Shown here: positions 17,892-25,776 of the stretch, piece by piece | Position numbering within the stretch: the first letter of the stretch is position 1 | Layout: each line of letters starts with the position of its first letter | Assembly: GCA_938002015.1 (NCBI GenBank) | Contig: CALLAU010000047.1 | Span: 1 to 52,721 of the forward strand | Source of the DNA: an uncultured Bdellovibrionales bacterium | GTDB taxonomy: Bacteria > Bdellovibrionota > Bdellovibrionia > Bdellovibrionales > UBA1609 | DNA length: 52,721 bases | Reading direction: 5' to 3' | Notes under the pieces: model-generated | The model's database searches: none | What the model was told of the DNA's origin: nothing | Seen by the model: only the letters and a program-made list of their open reading frames with translations | Made by a program: the position numbers and the translations under genes

Positions 17892-18635
17892 ATGCTGACT
17901 CCTACTAAAAAGCTTGAATATTTTAAAACTACAAAACGTCTGCCTCAGGCTATTCTTCTTATAACACCAGAGAAATCAAAAAAAGAAGAAATACTAAATA
18001 ACACTTTAAAAGCTTTTACTGATGATGTTGTTTCTGAAGCTAAAGGAAACCTTATCATTGTTGGAAGTTTAGAGGATGAGGCCTTAAGTATTAAAGTTGA
18101 TGATGTAAGAGAAGTTTTAGAAAAACTCTCACTTTCAAGGTGGGATGGTGGAGTAAAGCGTTTTGTTTATATCCCAGGAGCTGAGCATTTAACAGCCTCA
18201 TCATCAAATGCTCTTTTAAAGTCCCTAGAAGAACCTGGAGAGGGAACACACTTTATCCTCACGGCTCCTTCAAGAAGATCTGTTTTAAAAACCATTCTTT
18301 CTAGATGTTCTGTTATAAATTTTTATGAAGATGAAGAAATTGAAACGAGAAAGCAAGTTTTTGAAAAAGCTCAACTTTTCTTTGATGCTTTTTTTAAAGG
18401 TGAGTTTGAACCCTTAGAAAAACTTAATAAAGCTGACTTTAAAATTGCTTTTGAAGATTTTAAAGTACTTCTTAAAGATAAGTTTATTGAAGAGTCCTAC
18501 TCTGGAGATTTAAATAGAGCCTACTGGTATGAGCTTTTTGATTTTTTAGAAAGATGTGAAGCTCAGATCACATCACATACAGATAATAAATGGATCATTA
18601 GAGCAATTGAAACTTTTTACGGTGATCATAGCTAG
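17892..18635 (+). CDS. holB: DNA polymerase III delta' subunit
   Basis: The 247-residue clamp-loader AAA+ relative is short for the family. Family marks are the sensor-type stretch 'SSSNALLKSLEEP' (the DnaX/HolB 'aaNALLKtLEEPp' motif), 'THFILTAPSRRSVLKTILSR' and the SRC motif (SRCSVINF). As in other delta' proteins the P-loop is degenerate: the N-terminal segment LPQAILLITPEKSKKEEI lacks GKT. The C-terminal collar domain is short. It is in an operon with tmk. Confidence 0.88.
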   Translation: MLTPTKKLEYFKTTKRLPQAILLITPEKSKKEEILNNTLKAFTDDVVSEAKGNLIIVGSLEDEALSIKVDDVREVLEKLSLSRWDGGVKRFVYIPGAEHLTASSSNALLKSLEEPGEGTHFILTAPSRRSVLKTILSRCSVINFYEDEEIETRKQVFEKAQLFFDAFFKGEFEPLEKLNKADFKIAFEDFKVLLKDKFIEESYSGDLNRAYWYELFDFLERCEAQITSHTDNKWIIRAIETFYGDHS

Positions 18636-18668
18636 TTGATTGCTTTAGTTTGCGTGCATGAATGAATG

Positions 18669-18693
18669 TTTATTTATCTTTAAGATAAATAAA
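18669..18693. repeat. Perfect 25-base AT-rich palindrome
   Basis: Arms TTTATTTATCTT (18669-18680) and AAGATAAATAAA (18682-18693) surround a single central base. It lies in the 195-base gap between convergent holB and the exported gene at 19532. It has no GC clamp or adjoining T-run, so it is not a textbook terminator; a protein-binding site or cruciform is possible. The same gap also holds GAGcCTTTC/GAAAGaCTC near 18748-18771. Confidence 0.5.
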
Positions 18694-18830
18694 TATGAAA
18701 TCTAAAGAATGTAGTTTAGCCCTTAGGTTTTATGACCAAGTAGTAAGAGCCTTTCGAAATTAGAAAGACTCAATAGATCTAAAAGCTTTCATATTAATTA
18801 ATAGTGATATTAATCTAAGAATTTTTACTT

Positions 18831-19532
18831 TTAATCTTTAAATTTCTCATAAAAATTCGATCGCTGCTGTTCGCCAATTTTATCATTATATCTTATGAAG
18901 GTAATTTGATGTCCAATAAAAGCGCCTAAAAGCGACCCATATAAAGCTCCATTGATAGAGTTATTATCTATAACAATGCCACAAATTGCTCCAATACAAG
19001 CTACTGCTTTTGCGTGTGTAGTTTTTGAAAAAGTAAGGCCATTGAAAATAATTGCAAGCAAATTTTGGTCGATAAACTCATGAACTATAGCCCTGCCAGC
19101 TTGACTGTTATAAAGAGCCTTTAAAACGTTTCCAGCTGGAAAAAAACTATGAATGCGAGTGTTTATTAAGCCTCCAGTTCGAGAGATTATATCCAAACTT
19201 CTATCTGAATAAATAAAGTAATTGTCTAGTACTGAAATCAACTCATCTCGAATTAAAGAATGGCTTTGAGGTAGTGCAAGGGCTTCTCTGATTTCCAGCG
19301 CTTTTTCTGGAGTAGCTTCTCCCTTGCTCAAACCAAGTAACTTTTCACTTCCTTGAACTGTAATAATTCTATCTACAGCAAAGGCTAAATTATACTCAAG
19401 CACCCCAAGGTCGCTCTCTGTTTGAATAACCGATTTAACGGGATCTACTAGTGCATCCTTACATTGAAATGCCCATGAGCAGATTGGAAAAAATAGAATT
19501 ATAAAATACTGTGTTTTTATTAAGTCTTTCAT
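18831..19532 (-). CDS. Exported protein of unknown function with glycine-zipper segment
   Basis: The protein has 233 residues. A signal peptide (MKDLIKTQYFIILFFPICSWAF) is followed by a helical region with no recognised domain. Near the C-terminus there is a Gly-rich hydrophobic stretch (AVACIGAICGIVIDNNSING, then ALYGSLLGAFIGH) resembling glycine-zipper or membrane-inserting motifs seen in some outer-membrane and toxin proteins. AAGGG lies five bases before the ATG. It sits with the next minus-strand gene between holB and tatD, which elsewhere are close neighbours. Confidence 0.65.
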   Translation of the reverse strand: MKDLIKTQYFIILFFPICSWAFQCKDALVDPVKSVIQTESDLGVLEYNLAFAVDRIITVQGSEKLLGLSKGEATPEKALEIREALALPQSHSLIRDELISVLDNYFIYSDRSLDIISRTGGLINTRIHSFFPAGNVLKALYNSQAGRAIVHEFIDQNLLAIIFNGLTFSKTTHAKAVACIGAICGIVIDNNSINGALYGSLLGAFIGHQITFIRYNDKIGEQQRSNFYEKFKD

Positions 19533-19791
19533 ACGGGCCCTTGTTAGTCTTTATAAATTTAAAATTCTCAAATTTAATGCAAAACCCGTACTCGCAAACA
19601 CAATGGTTTACAGCTAATATATCGATAAAAGACAAATTAAAAATATCAAATATAGTTATTAAGGGACGTAAATTGTTACTCAAGAAGGCTGGGCTTTTTG
19701 ATATAAAGCTTTTCTTTTTTTAATGTGTGAAGTGCTATTAAGTACTAATAATATGTAGTTAGTGCGCTTTTAACTGATTAAGTTATTATTG

Positions 19792-20346
19792 CTATTGTTG
19801 TGGCTTTCTGTAGTAGCTTCTTAACCAAGCTCCAGAGATAAAAGCTTCAAGTTCTTCATTATCAATGTCTATTAGGCGACTAATGCCATGTCTAATATCA
19901 TTAGTGGTTGGGCTGTTGATCACGTATTCATAGTTAAGAAGAAAGCGAGCTGGCCCTCCACCGAGCTTTCTAGGTATGCGGTGTCCTCTTGAAGCAGTTA
20001 AGGCTCTGTGTCTTCCCTCATGTATAAAAATACGCCCAGTATCAGAGTTGATTGAGGCCGTTTTTGTTGGAGAGTTATTTGGAAAAAGGTTGATTATTGC
20101 CGTTTCAGCAAACCTTGAGTCAAAGAGGATTCTCGTTTTTGAACCAGGTCTTTCTACTTTTGATTTATAGATCACAAAGCCTTCTCCTGATTCTAGAACA
20201 TCGAAGGCAAAACTAGGGATAAAATCAACGAGATTTGTCACTTTTAGCTCTAAAATGTCTTTACAGGTACTCTCAGCTAGAGCGTAGTTAAGGCTTAAAA
20301 AGCTAAAGCAAGTGAGATAAAGTATGGCGTAAAGAGATGCTTTCAT
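19792..20346 (-). CDS. Exported small protein with ParB-like GRHR motif
   Basis: The protein has 184 residues. It has a signal peptide (MKASLYAILYLTCFSFLSLN, then YALA). The core has strand-like segments, then 'SDTGRIFIHEGRHRALTASR' at about 101-120, followed by GHRIPRKLGG. The G-R-H-R-A-L-T-A element matches the phosphosulfate/nucleotide-binding motif of the ParB/sulfiredoxin fold ('dG.hRl.Aa'), normally a cytoplasmic fold. ParB-like nucleases also occur as toxin domains. The function is not known. Export is inferred from the leader. The gene is divergent from tatD. Confidence 0.65.
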   Translation of the reverse strand: MKASLYAILYLTCFSFLSLNYALAESTCKDILELKVTNLVDFIPSFAFDVLESGEGFVIYKSKVERPGSKTRILFDSRFAETAIINLFPNNSPTKTASINSDTGRIFIHEGRHRALTASRGHRIPRKLGGGPARFLLNYEYVINSPTTNDIRHGISRLIDIDNEELEAFISGAWLRSYYRKPQQ

Positions 20347-20425
20347 GATATTACTTAAAGCAAGTTATATGCCTTATCTTGAGAGGTTTTTTTTCAGCCT
20401 TAAAAAGGGAGAGAGAGTCTAAATT

Positions 20426-21202
20426 ATGGATAACTATTGTTGGATAGACACACACACGCACTTAAATATGCTTAAAGAAAGAGGTGTAAGAGATGCGATA
20501 GAGGAGTCTAAGGCCCTTGGAATAAACAAGTTTATTACAATTGGAACGGACTCAAAAGATCACCCTGTAGTCCTAGATTTAGCTAAAACTCATGAAGAGG
20601 TTTTTTGCACCCTTGGGGTTCACCCTCATGATGCTGAAGATTTTGAAAATGCAAAAGACTGGATGGTGGCTAACTTAAACCATGAAAGAGTCTTAGCTGT
20701 TGGAGAGATTGGGCTTGATTTTTATTATGATAATGCTCCAAGAGAGCTTCAAAAATCAGTTTATGATGAGCAGATGAAAATTGCTCAAAAGTTTAATTTA
20801 CCTGTTGAGGTTCATACAAGAGATGCAGATGAAGAGACTATTGAAATGATTAAAAAGTATGAAGGAAAAGTAACAGGGCTTCTTCATTGTTTTTCTGGAT
20901 CTGCAAAACTTGCTCAAGCTGCAATAGGCTGTGGTTATCATATTTCAATAAGTGGAATCATCACCTTTAAAAGTGCAAAAGAGCTAAGAAGAATTGTTAA
21001 AGAAATTGTTCCTCTTGATAGAATCCATGTTGAAACGGATGCTCCCTTTTTAGCGCCTATTCCCTATAGAGGAAAAGAAAATTTCTCAGGCTATATGATT
21101 GAAACTGCTAAAGTAGTAGCTGAGCTTAAAGGTATTAGTATGGATGAACTTAAGAAAGTCACATATGAGAATAATATGAAGCTTTTTAATAAAATGAAGT
21201 GA
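20426..21202 (+). CDS. TatD-family metal-dependent deoxyribonuclease/hydrolase
   Basis: The protein has 258 residues, the normal length. Metal ligands and motifs are WIDTHTHLNM (His10, His12), GEIGLDFYYD, 'PVEVHTRDADEE', 'LLHCFSGSAKLA' and 'VETDAPFLAPIPYRGKEN'. TatD-type enzymes are 3'-5' DNases or general quality-control hydrolases. GGGAGAG precedes the ATG. The tmk-holB-tatD order is retained, but with two exported genes on the opposite strand inserted. Confidence 0.93.
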   Translation: MDNYCWIDTHTHLNMLKERGVRDAIEESKALGINKFITIGTDSKDHPVVLDLAKTHEEVFCTLGVHPHDAEDFENAKDWMVANLNHERVLAVGEIGLDFYYDNAPRELQKSVYDEQMKIAQKFNLPVEVHTRDADEETIEMIKKYEGKVTGLLHCFSGSAKLAQAAIGCGYHISISGIITFKSAKELRRIVKEIVPLDRIHVETDAPFLAPIPYRGKENFSGYMIETAKVVAELKGISMDELKKVTYENNMKLFNKMK

Positions 21203-21226
21203 ATTTTATCAATAATTATATAGACT

Positions 21227-21257
21227 TATAATAAAGTTGCAAAAAACGCAACTTTAT
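21227..21257 (+). promoter_or_regulatory. Candidate promoter/operator of the nucleotidyltransferase-HTH pair
   Basis: A perfect TATAAT (21227-21232) overlaps a perfect 10-base inverted repeat, ATAAAGTTGC (21231-21240) and GCAACTTTAT (21248-21257), with a 7-base spacer. The repeat ends 14 bases before the ATG at 21272, where a Shine-Dalgarno would lie, and none is seen. The -35 is poor. The arrangement suits autorepression by a DNA-binding partner such as the downstream HTH protein. A tatD terminator is unlikely because no T-run follows. Confidence 0.5.
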
Positions 21258-21271
21258 GGTACCCTCAGTAT

Positions 21272-21805
21272 ATGATTGCAAAAGAAAACCTCATGAGTCT
21301 TTTAAAAGAACTTGATAGTGAACTTTATTTAGAGTCTCCAGAAGGCATTGTAAGAGAAATTGTTATTTATGGCGGAGCTGCGATGATACTCATGGAAGTT
21401 CCAAATCGCGCAACTTTTGATATTGATATTTTTGATCCATCCACAGTTGATCAGGTTTTTGAGAAAGTGAAAAATAAGATAGCTCAAAAATATTCGTTTA
21501 ATAGGAACTGGATTAATGCCACAGGTGGGGCGTTTAAGCATGAGCTTATGTCAAAATGGGAAGAGAGAACAAAAGTTTTTTACCAGGGAGAAAAACTTAT
21601 CGTTAAAACCCTTGGGCGTGTAGATTTGCTTGTAACTAAGTTTTTGGCGGAACTTGATAGAGGTGAAGACTTCGAAGATCTTAAAAACCTTAACCCAACT
21701 TTAAAAGAGCTTGATCAGGTTAAAGCGCATCTAGAAACTTTAGAGGATAGCGAGTTTTGGCAAAAAAAAATAAATGAAGTGTATGAGGTTTTAGTTAGTG
21801 GATAA
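21272..21805 (+). CDS. Nucleotidyltransferase-like protein, AbiEii/DUF6036-type, candidate toxin
   Basis: The protein has 177 residues. The nucleotidyltransferase signature is 'IVIYGGAAMILMEVPNRATF' followed by DIDIF: Gly34-Gly35, then Arg46-x-Thr and Asp50-x-Asp52, the GG...RxTxDxD pattern of AbiEii/MNT-type enzymes. The rest is helical ('RVDLLVTKFLAELDRGEDFE', with the Lys and Asp usual in this group). AbiEii toxins transfer nucleotides to tRNA. The last eight bases overlap the next gene, and an inverted repeat lies in front. Toxin function is inferred from family and layout; a housekeeping or inactive enzyme is possible. Confidence 0.75.
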   Translation: MIAKENLMSLLKELDSELYLESPEGIVREIVIYGGAAMILMEVPNRATFDIDIFDPSTVDQVFEKVKNKIAQKYSFNRNWINATGGAFKHELMSKWEERTKVFYQGEKLIVKTLGRVDLLVTKFLAELDRGEDFEDLKNLNPTLKELDQVKAHLETLEDSEFWQKKINEVYEVLVSG

Positions 21806-22478
21806 AATTTCTAGTTCTACTATTTTAAAAAAATTGTCTTCACTTGGTTGTAACTTTGTTGTTGGTGGAAGTGATTTAAACTCAGATCCGGAGCAAACAA
21901 TAATTGATTCTCTGGCATATTTTAGTATCGATAAAAAAGTTTTTACCATGCTTATAGCGGTTTTAAAATTTCGTATTCACCATGTTATTAATATTAAAAG
22001 GTTACATCTACTTTCAAAAGATCTAGATGAAGATAGTAAGGCGCTTTTAAGAGTTGTGGCATTAAAAGTTGCAAGACATACAAGTGAATCAAAATATATT
22101 GAGCTTGAGTCAAAGCTTTCAAAATATAAACTTAATCTATCTAAAGTTCCAGAAAAATACAGAGAAGCATTTTATCTTCAAAGAAGAGGAGTTGATAAGG
22201 ATTTTAAAAAAGTAGGCGTTCTAGTGGCCGATTTTTTTGAAGATCAGCCAGAAAGGAAGTTAAAAACTTTAAGAATGATCTATAGTCAAAATAATTGGAT
22301 AAAATATAGAGCTCTTATTGGAGCTGATTATAGAGCAGATGTATTTTATTTAATGAAGTTTAGAAATGCTCAAAGTCAGGCTGAGGTGAGTAATATTTTA
22401 AAATGTAATAAATCATCGGTCTCAAGAATATTTGCCTCATTTGGAAATATAGAGGATCTTATTGAGGTAACCTCGTAA
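21798..22478 (+). CDS. HTH-containing partner of the nucleotidyltransferase, candidate antitoxin/regulator
   Basis: The protein has 226 residues. I do not recognise the family. It is largely helical and Lys-rich. The C-terminus has a helix-turn-helix-like segment (NAQSQAEVSNILKCNKSSVS, then RIF), where 'S-Q-A-E-V-S-N-I-L-x-C-N-K-S-S-V-S-R' reads as helix, turn and recognition helix. The start is GTG 21798, overlapping the upstream gene by eight bases. In AbiE modules the antitoxin (AbiEi) is encoded first and carries an N-terminal winged helix. Here the order and HTH position are reversed, so if this is a toxin-antitoxin pair it is not a standard AbiE. Confidence 0.65.
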   Translation: MDKISSSTILKKLSSLGCNFVVGGSDLNSDPEQTIIDSLAYFSIDKKVFTMLIAVLKFRIHHVINIKRLHLLSKDLDEDSKALLRVVALKVARHTSESKYIELESKLSKYKLNLSKVPEKYREAFYLQRRGVDKDFKKVGVLVADFFEDQPERKLKTLRMIYSQNNWIKYRALIGADYRADVFYLMKFRNAQSQAEVSNILKCNKSSVSRIFASFGNIEDLIEVTS

Positions 22479-22500
22479 AGAGTAAAGGCTATAATATAGC
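22464..22500. repeat. Two short palindromes at the end of the HTH gene
   Basis: GAGGTAACCTC (22464-22474) overlaps the 3' end of the HTH gene. GCTATAATATAGC (22488-22500) lies ten bases after the stop. Neither is followed by a T-run. Confidence 0.35.
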
Positions 22501-22512
22501 AAATATGAAACA

Positions 22513-22560
22513 AGTATTTGTCAAAAATTTATACAATGAAATATTAATATTACAAATACT
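22513..22560. repeat. Inverted repeat upstream of the exported 204-residue protein gene
   Basis: AGTATTTGT (22513-22521) and ACAAATACT (22552-22560) are exact inverted repeats, and the palindrome AATATTAATATT (22540-22551) lies directly before the second arm. A TATATT (22595-22600) follows seven bases before the next ATG. The layout suggests a regulated promoter. Confidence 0.4.
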
Positions 22561-22607
22561 CTCAAATAGCCTGGAATGGATTATATCAATCCCGTATATT
22601 TCTTAAC

Positions 22608-23222
22608 ATGCGTTTAATAATACTTATTACAGTGTTTTTGTTATCTTCTAATTCTTTTTCTTCAGAAGTAATAGCATATAGTTGTTTGAAATCTGAAGTT
22701 GAACAGCCTGAAGCTACCGAGCCGCCTACTTTTTTTGGAGAAACTGCAGAAGAGACAACCTCTCAAGCTCCTTCATATATTGTACTAGAGCTTATTCGAC
22801 CTAAAAGTGATGATACACTTAATAACAATAGTATGAAGATAATAGATTACGGTGCTTTTACTATTAAGGAAAGTATAGACTTCCCTATAAATATTAAAGG
22901 CCCTAGTTTAAATCCAGATAATTATGTGCATGATAGTGCAGAATTAGTTGTTTCTATAGACAATTCATTTACGGGCATAAGTGGTTTAGTTAATGTGAAA
23001 ATTAGCGAAGGGTTCTCAGGTTTATCACATTCAAAGTATGGAGAAGACCATCCAATTGATTTTGTAGTTGAGCTGTATACGGTCTACACTCATCAATCTC
23101 ATTATGATTTTGTTCAGACAGGTTCAGATATTATTAAGCGTGAATACCATCATGCAGCTTATCGTTGTACACAGTCTCATAAGTTATCTCGCTTCGATAT
23201 GTTTAAGAGATTTGTTCAGTAA
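22608..23222 (+). CDS. Exported protein of unknown function
   Basis: The protein has 204 residues. A signal peptide (MRLIILITVFLLSSNSFS) is followed by a low-complexity Glu/Thr/Pro stretch (about 32-55) and a probably beta-rich body. Two mature-region cysteines (in AYSCLKSE and AAYRCTQS) near the two ends could form a disulfide. No family is recognised. No Shine-Dalgarno is present, and TATATT seven bases before the ATG suggests a short or absent leader. The gene stands alone, upstream of the glycolytic operon with a 230-base gap. Confidence 0.65.
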   Translation: MRLIILITVFLLSSNSFSSEVIAYSCLKSEVEQPEATEPPTFFGETAEETTSQAPSYIVLELIRPKSDDTLNNNSMKIIDYGAFTIKESIDFPINIKGPSLNPDNYVHDSAELVVSIDNSFTGISGLVNVKISEGFSGLSHSKYGEDHPIDFVVELYTVYTHQSHYDFVQTGSDIIKREYHHAAYRCTQSHKLSRFDMFKRFVQ

Positions 23223-23452
23223 GAGTTTAAGGAGCCTTGTTTAAATAATGTGACTGATATACTTAACATAGTTGCAGATGGGAGTGGCCTTCTCAAACAA
23301 GCCAAACAAGAGCTATATATATTAAATTTTTGTTAGAATGCTTTAGAATAATGGGTTTTAAGCCTATTTTTAAGGCATGACTGTGTTGAGTTCAGACTCC
23401 ATTTAATCTAAGTTAGCCTTTTAAAATATATATAATAAGGAGTCCTTAAAAG

Positions 23453-24451
23453 ATGGCTAAGGTGCGTGTTGGAATTAATGGTTTTGGTAGAATTGGTAGA
23501 GCTGTATTTAGAGAAGCTTTTCAAGATGAGGTAGAGATTGTTGGAATCAATGCTTTAATGACTCCAGAGATGCTGGCTCACCTTTTAAAGTGGGACTCTA
23601 TTCATGGTCCTTTTAAGTATGACGTTGAAGCCTTAGATAAAGGAATTAAAGTTAACGGGCAGTCTGTAAAATTATTTAGCGATAGAGATCCAGAAAACAT
23701 TCCATGGAAAGACTGGGGTGTGGATATGGTGTTTGAATGTACAGGTGCTTTTAAAGAAAAAGCTGATATTGAAAAGCACATTAAAGCTGGAGCTAAAAGA
23801 GTCATGGTTTCAGCCCCTGCTCCAGGTGCTGAGTTTACAGCTGTTTATGGTGTTAACCATACAGAGCTTGATAAAGAAAATCATAAAATTATTAGTAATG
23901 CTTCATGTACGACAAACTGTTTAGCTCCTTTAGTTAAAGTTTTAAATGAAAAACTTGGAGTTGAAAAAGGATTAATGACTACGATTCATTCTTATACTAA
24001 CGATCAACGTATTTTAGATGGCGCTCATAAAGATTTAAGACGCGCTAGAGCTGCTGCAGAGTCCATGATTCCAACAACAACAGGAGCTGCAAAAACAGTG
24101 GGTAAGATTTTACCTGAGCTTGCTGGAAAAATTGATGGCTTTTCTGTAAGAGTTCCAACTCCTAACGTATCATTAGTTGATTTTACTTTCACATCTAAAA
24201 AAGACACCACAGTTTCAGAGGTAAATGAGATTTTAAAATCTGCTGCCGGTGGAGACTACTCTGGAGTTATTTCATATGAAACAGCCCCTTTAGTAAGTAG
24301 AGACTTTATTGGTAGACAAGAAAGTTCGATGGTGGACTCTTTATCTACAATGGTTATGGGAACAAATATGGTTAAGGTTGTTTCTTGGTATGATAATGAG
24401 ATTGGCTTTTCAAAAAGAATGGTTGACCTTGCAACTTACTGGGCTGGATAA
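23453..24451 (+). CDS. gap: Glyceraldehyde-3-phosphate dehydrogenase
   Basis: This enzyme oxidises glyceraldehyde 3-phosphate to 1,3-bisphosphoglycerate with NAD(P). The protein has 332 residues, the usual length. The Rossmann motif is INGFGRIGRAVFRE, the catalytic Cys152 is in SNASCTTNCLAP, and 'HSYTNDQRILDGAHKDLRRA' and 'SWYDNEIGFSKRMVDL' complete the pattern. AAGGAG precedes the ATG by about ten bases. It is the first gene of the gap-pgk-tpiA operon. The 230-base region in front contains a small GCCT/AGGC hairpin but no clear promoter. Confidence 0.97.
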   Translation: MAKVRVGINGFGRIGRAVFREAFQDEVEIVGINALMTPEMLAHLLKWDSIHGPFKYDVEALDKGIKVNGQSVKLFSDRDPENIPWKDWGVDMVFECTGAFKEKADIEKHIKAGAKRVMVSAPAPGAEFTAVYGVNHTELDKENHKIISNASCTTNCLAPLVKVLNEKLGVEKGLMTTIHSYTNDQRILDGAHKDLRRARAAAESMIPTTTGAAKTVGKILPELAGKIDGFSVRVPTPNVSLVDFTFTSKKDTTVSEVNEILKSAAGGDYSGVISYETAPLVSRDFIGRQESSMVDSLSTMVMGTNMVKVVSWYDNEIGFSKRMVDLATYWAG

Positions 24452-24456
24452 ACCGT

Positions 24457-25770
24457 ATGTCAGCAGATAAGTCCCTTGGTGGTATTTCTTTACTTGATGA
24501 CATTTCCTTTAAAGATAAGAGAGTTTTTTTAAGAGTAGATTTTAACTGCCCACTTAAAGATGGTGTTGTCACAGATGACACAAGAATTAAAGCAGCTCTT
24601 CCAACAATTAAGTTTCTAATGGAAAAAGGAGCAAAACTTCTTATTGGATCTCATTTAGGTCGACCTGAGGGTAAAAAAGACATGGATTTTTCAATGTCTC
24701 CTGTTTCTGAGAGGCTTGGAGAGCTTACAGGTTATAACATTCTTCAAATGGATGATCCTATGAGTGATGCTCCTAAGGCACTCTTAAAGCAGCTTAAAAA
24801 AGATGAATTGATTGTTTTAGAAAACTTAAGATTTGCTAAAGATGAGAAGGAAAGATCTGGGAAACTAGCAAATCACTGGGCAAGTTTTATTGATGTTTAT
24901 ATAAACGATGCTTTTGGTGTATGCCATAGAAAAGATACAAGTGTTTATGATCTGCCCTTACTTATAAAAAATAGGGGCGCTGGTCGTTTAATAGAAAAAG
25001 AAATTAAAGCTTTAGGTGAAGTGAGAAATAACCCTAAAAGGCCTTTTGCTGTTATTATGGGGGGAGCTAAAGTAAGTGATAAAGTCCCTATGATTAAAGA
25101 ATTTATGGAGCAAACTGATATTTTTGTTATTGGAGGGGCCATGGCTTTTACTTTTTTAAAAGCAAAAGGTTTCCCGGTTGGAAACTCTCTTGTTGAGAAT
25201 GACCTAGTGAGTTTTTGTAAAGATCTTATGAGAAGCCTTGATGTAAGAGATAAAAAGCTTCTTCTCCCTGTTGATTTTATAGAAGCTAAGTCGATTAACT
25301 CTGAAACTGGAAAATTAGTTCAAAAAATATCTGATGAAATGTCTGGGTTTGATATCGGTCCAAAATCAGCAAAACTTTTTGTTGAAGAGCTTAAAAGTGC
25401 AAGATCAGTTTTGTGGAATGGCCCGATGGGTGTTTTTGAAAATGAGGCTTTTTCAGAAGGTACAAAAACACTTTGTAAAGGGCTAGCTGGTTCAAGTGCA
25501 GAAGTTATAGTTGGTGGTGGAGATACAGCAGCAGCAGCTAATCTTTTTGGAGGAGAGTTTTCTCACATTTCTACAGGCGGAGGAGCTTCGCTGGCTTTTT
25601 TAGAAGGGCAAGAGCTGCCAGGTCTTAAAGCTTTAAGACCACTTAGAAAAGAAGTTTTAGAAGATACAAGAGAAACACTAGACCCTGTTGACCCTGCAGA
25701 GTTTGAAAAAGATGGTGGGTTTGATGCAAAAGCGAGAGCCGAAGATCAGAAATTAAAAAATAAAGGATAG
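24457..25770 (+). CDS. pgk: Phosphoglycerate kinase with C-terminal extension
   Basis: This enzyme converts 1,3-bisphosphoglycerate and ADP to 3-phosphoglycerate and ATP. Motifs are 'RVFLRVDFNCPL' at the N-terminus, 'GSHLGRPEG', 'AVIMGGAKVSDKVPMI', 'WNGPMGVFE' and 'GGGDTAAAANLFG'. The protein has 437 residues against about 390-400 in most bacteria. The surplus is mainly a charged tail after the last conserved helix (LPGLKALRPL), about 37 residues rich in Glu, Asp and Lys. The gene begins five bases after gap and ends six bases before tpiA. Confidence 0.97.
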   Translation: MSADKSLGGISLLDDISFKDKRVFLRVDFNCPLKDGVVTDDTRIKAALPTIKFLMEKGAKLLIGSHLGRPEGKKDMDFSMSPVSERLGELTGYNILQMDDPMSDAPKALLKQLKKDELIVLENLRFAKDEKERSGKLANHWASFIDVYINDAFGVCHRKDTSVYDLPLLIKNRGAGRLIEKEIKALGEVRNNPKRPFAVIMGGAKVSDKVPMIKEFMEQTDIFVIGGAMAFTFLKAKGFPVGNSLVENDLVSFCKDLMRSLDVRDKKLLLPVDFIEAKSINSETGKLVQKISDEMSGFDIGPKSAKLFVEELKSARSVLWNGPMGVFENEAFSEGTKTLCKGLAGSSAEVIVGGGDTAAAANLFGGEFSHISTGGGASLAFLEGQELPGLKALRPLRKEVLEDTRETLDPVDPAEFEKDGGFDAKARAEDQKLKNKG

Positions 25771-25776
25771 TTAAAA

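Noticed and set aside
18695..18763. 22-codon plus-strand ORF after the palindrome (ends RFYDQVVRAFRN)
   Set aside because: Too short, no ribosome-binding site, and any resemblance to a transposase fragment cannot be supported.
19511..19723. Open frames on both strands (70 and 74 codons) between the two exported minus-strand genes
   Set aside because: No ribosome-binding site, no family pattern, and they overlap the start of the exported gene at 19532; probably non-coding.
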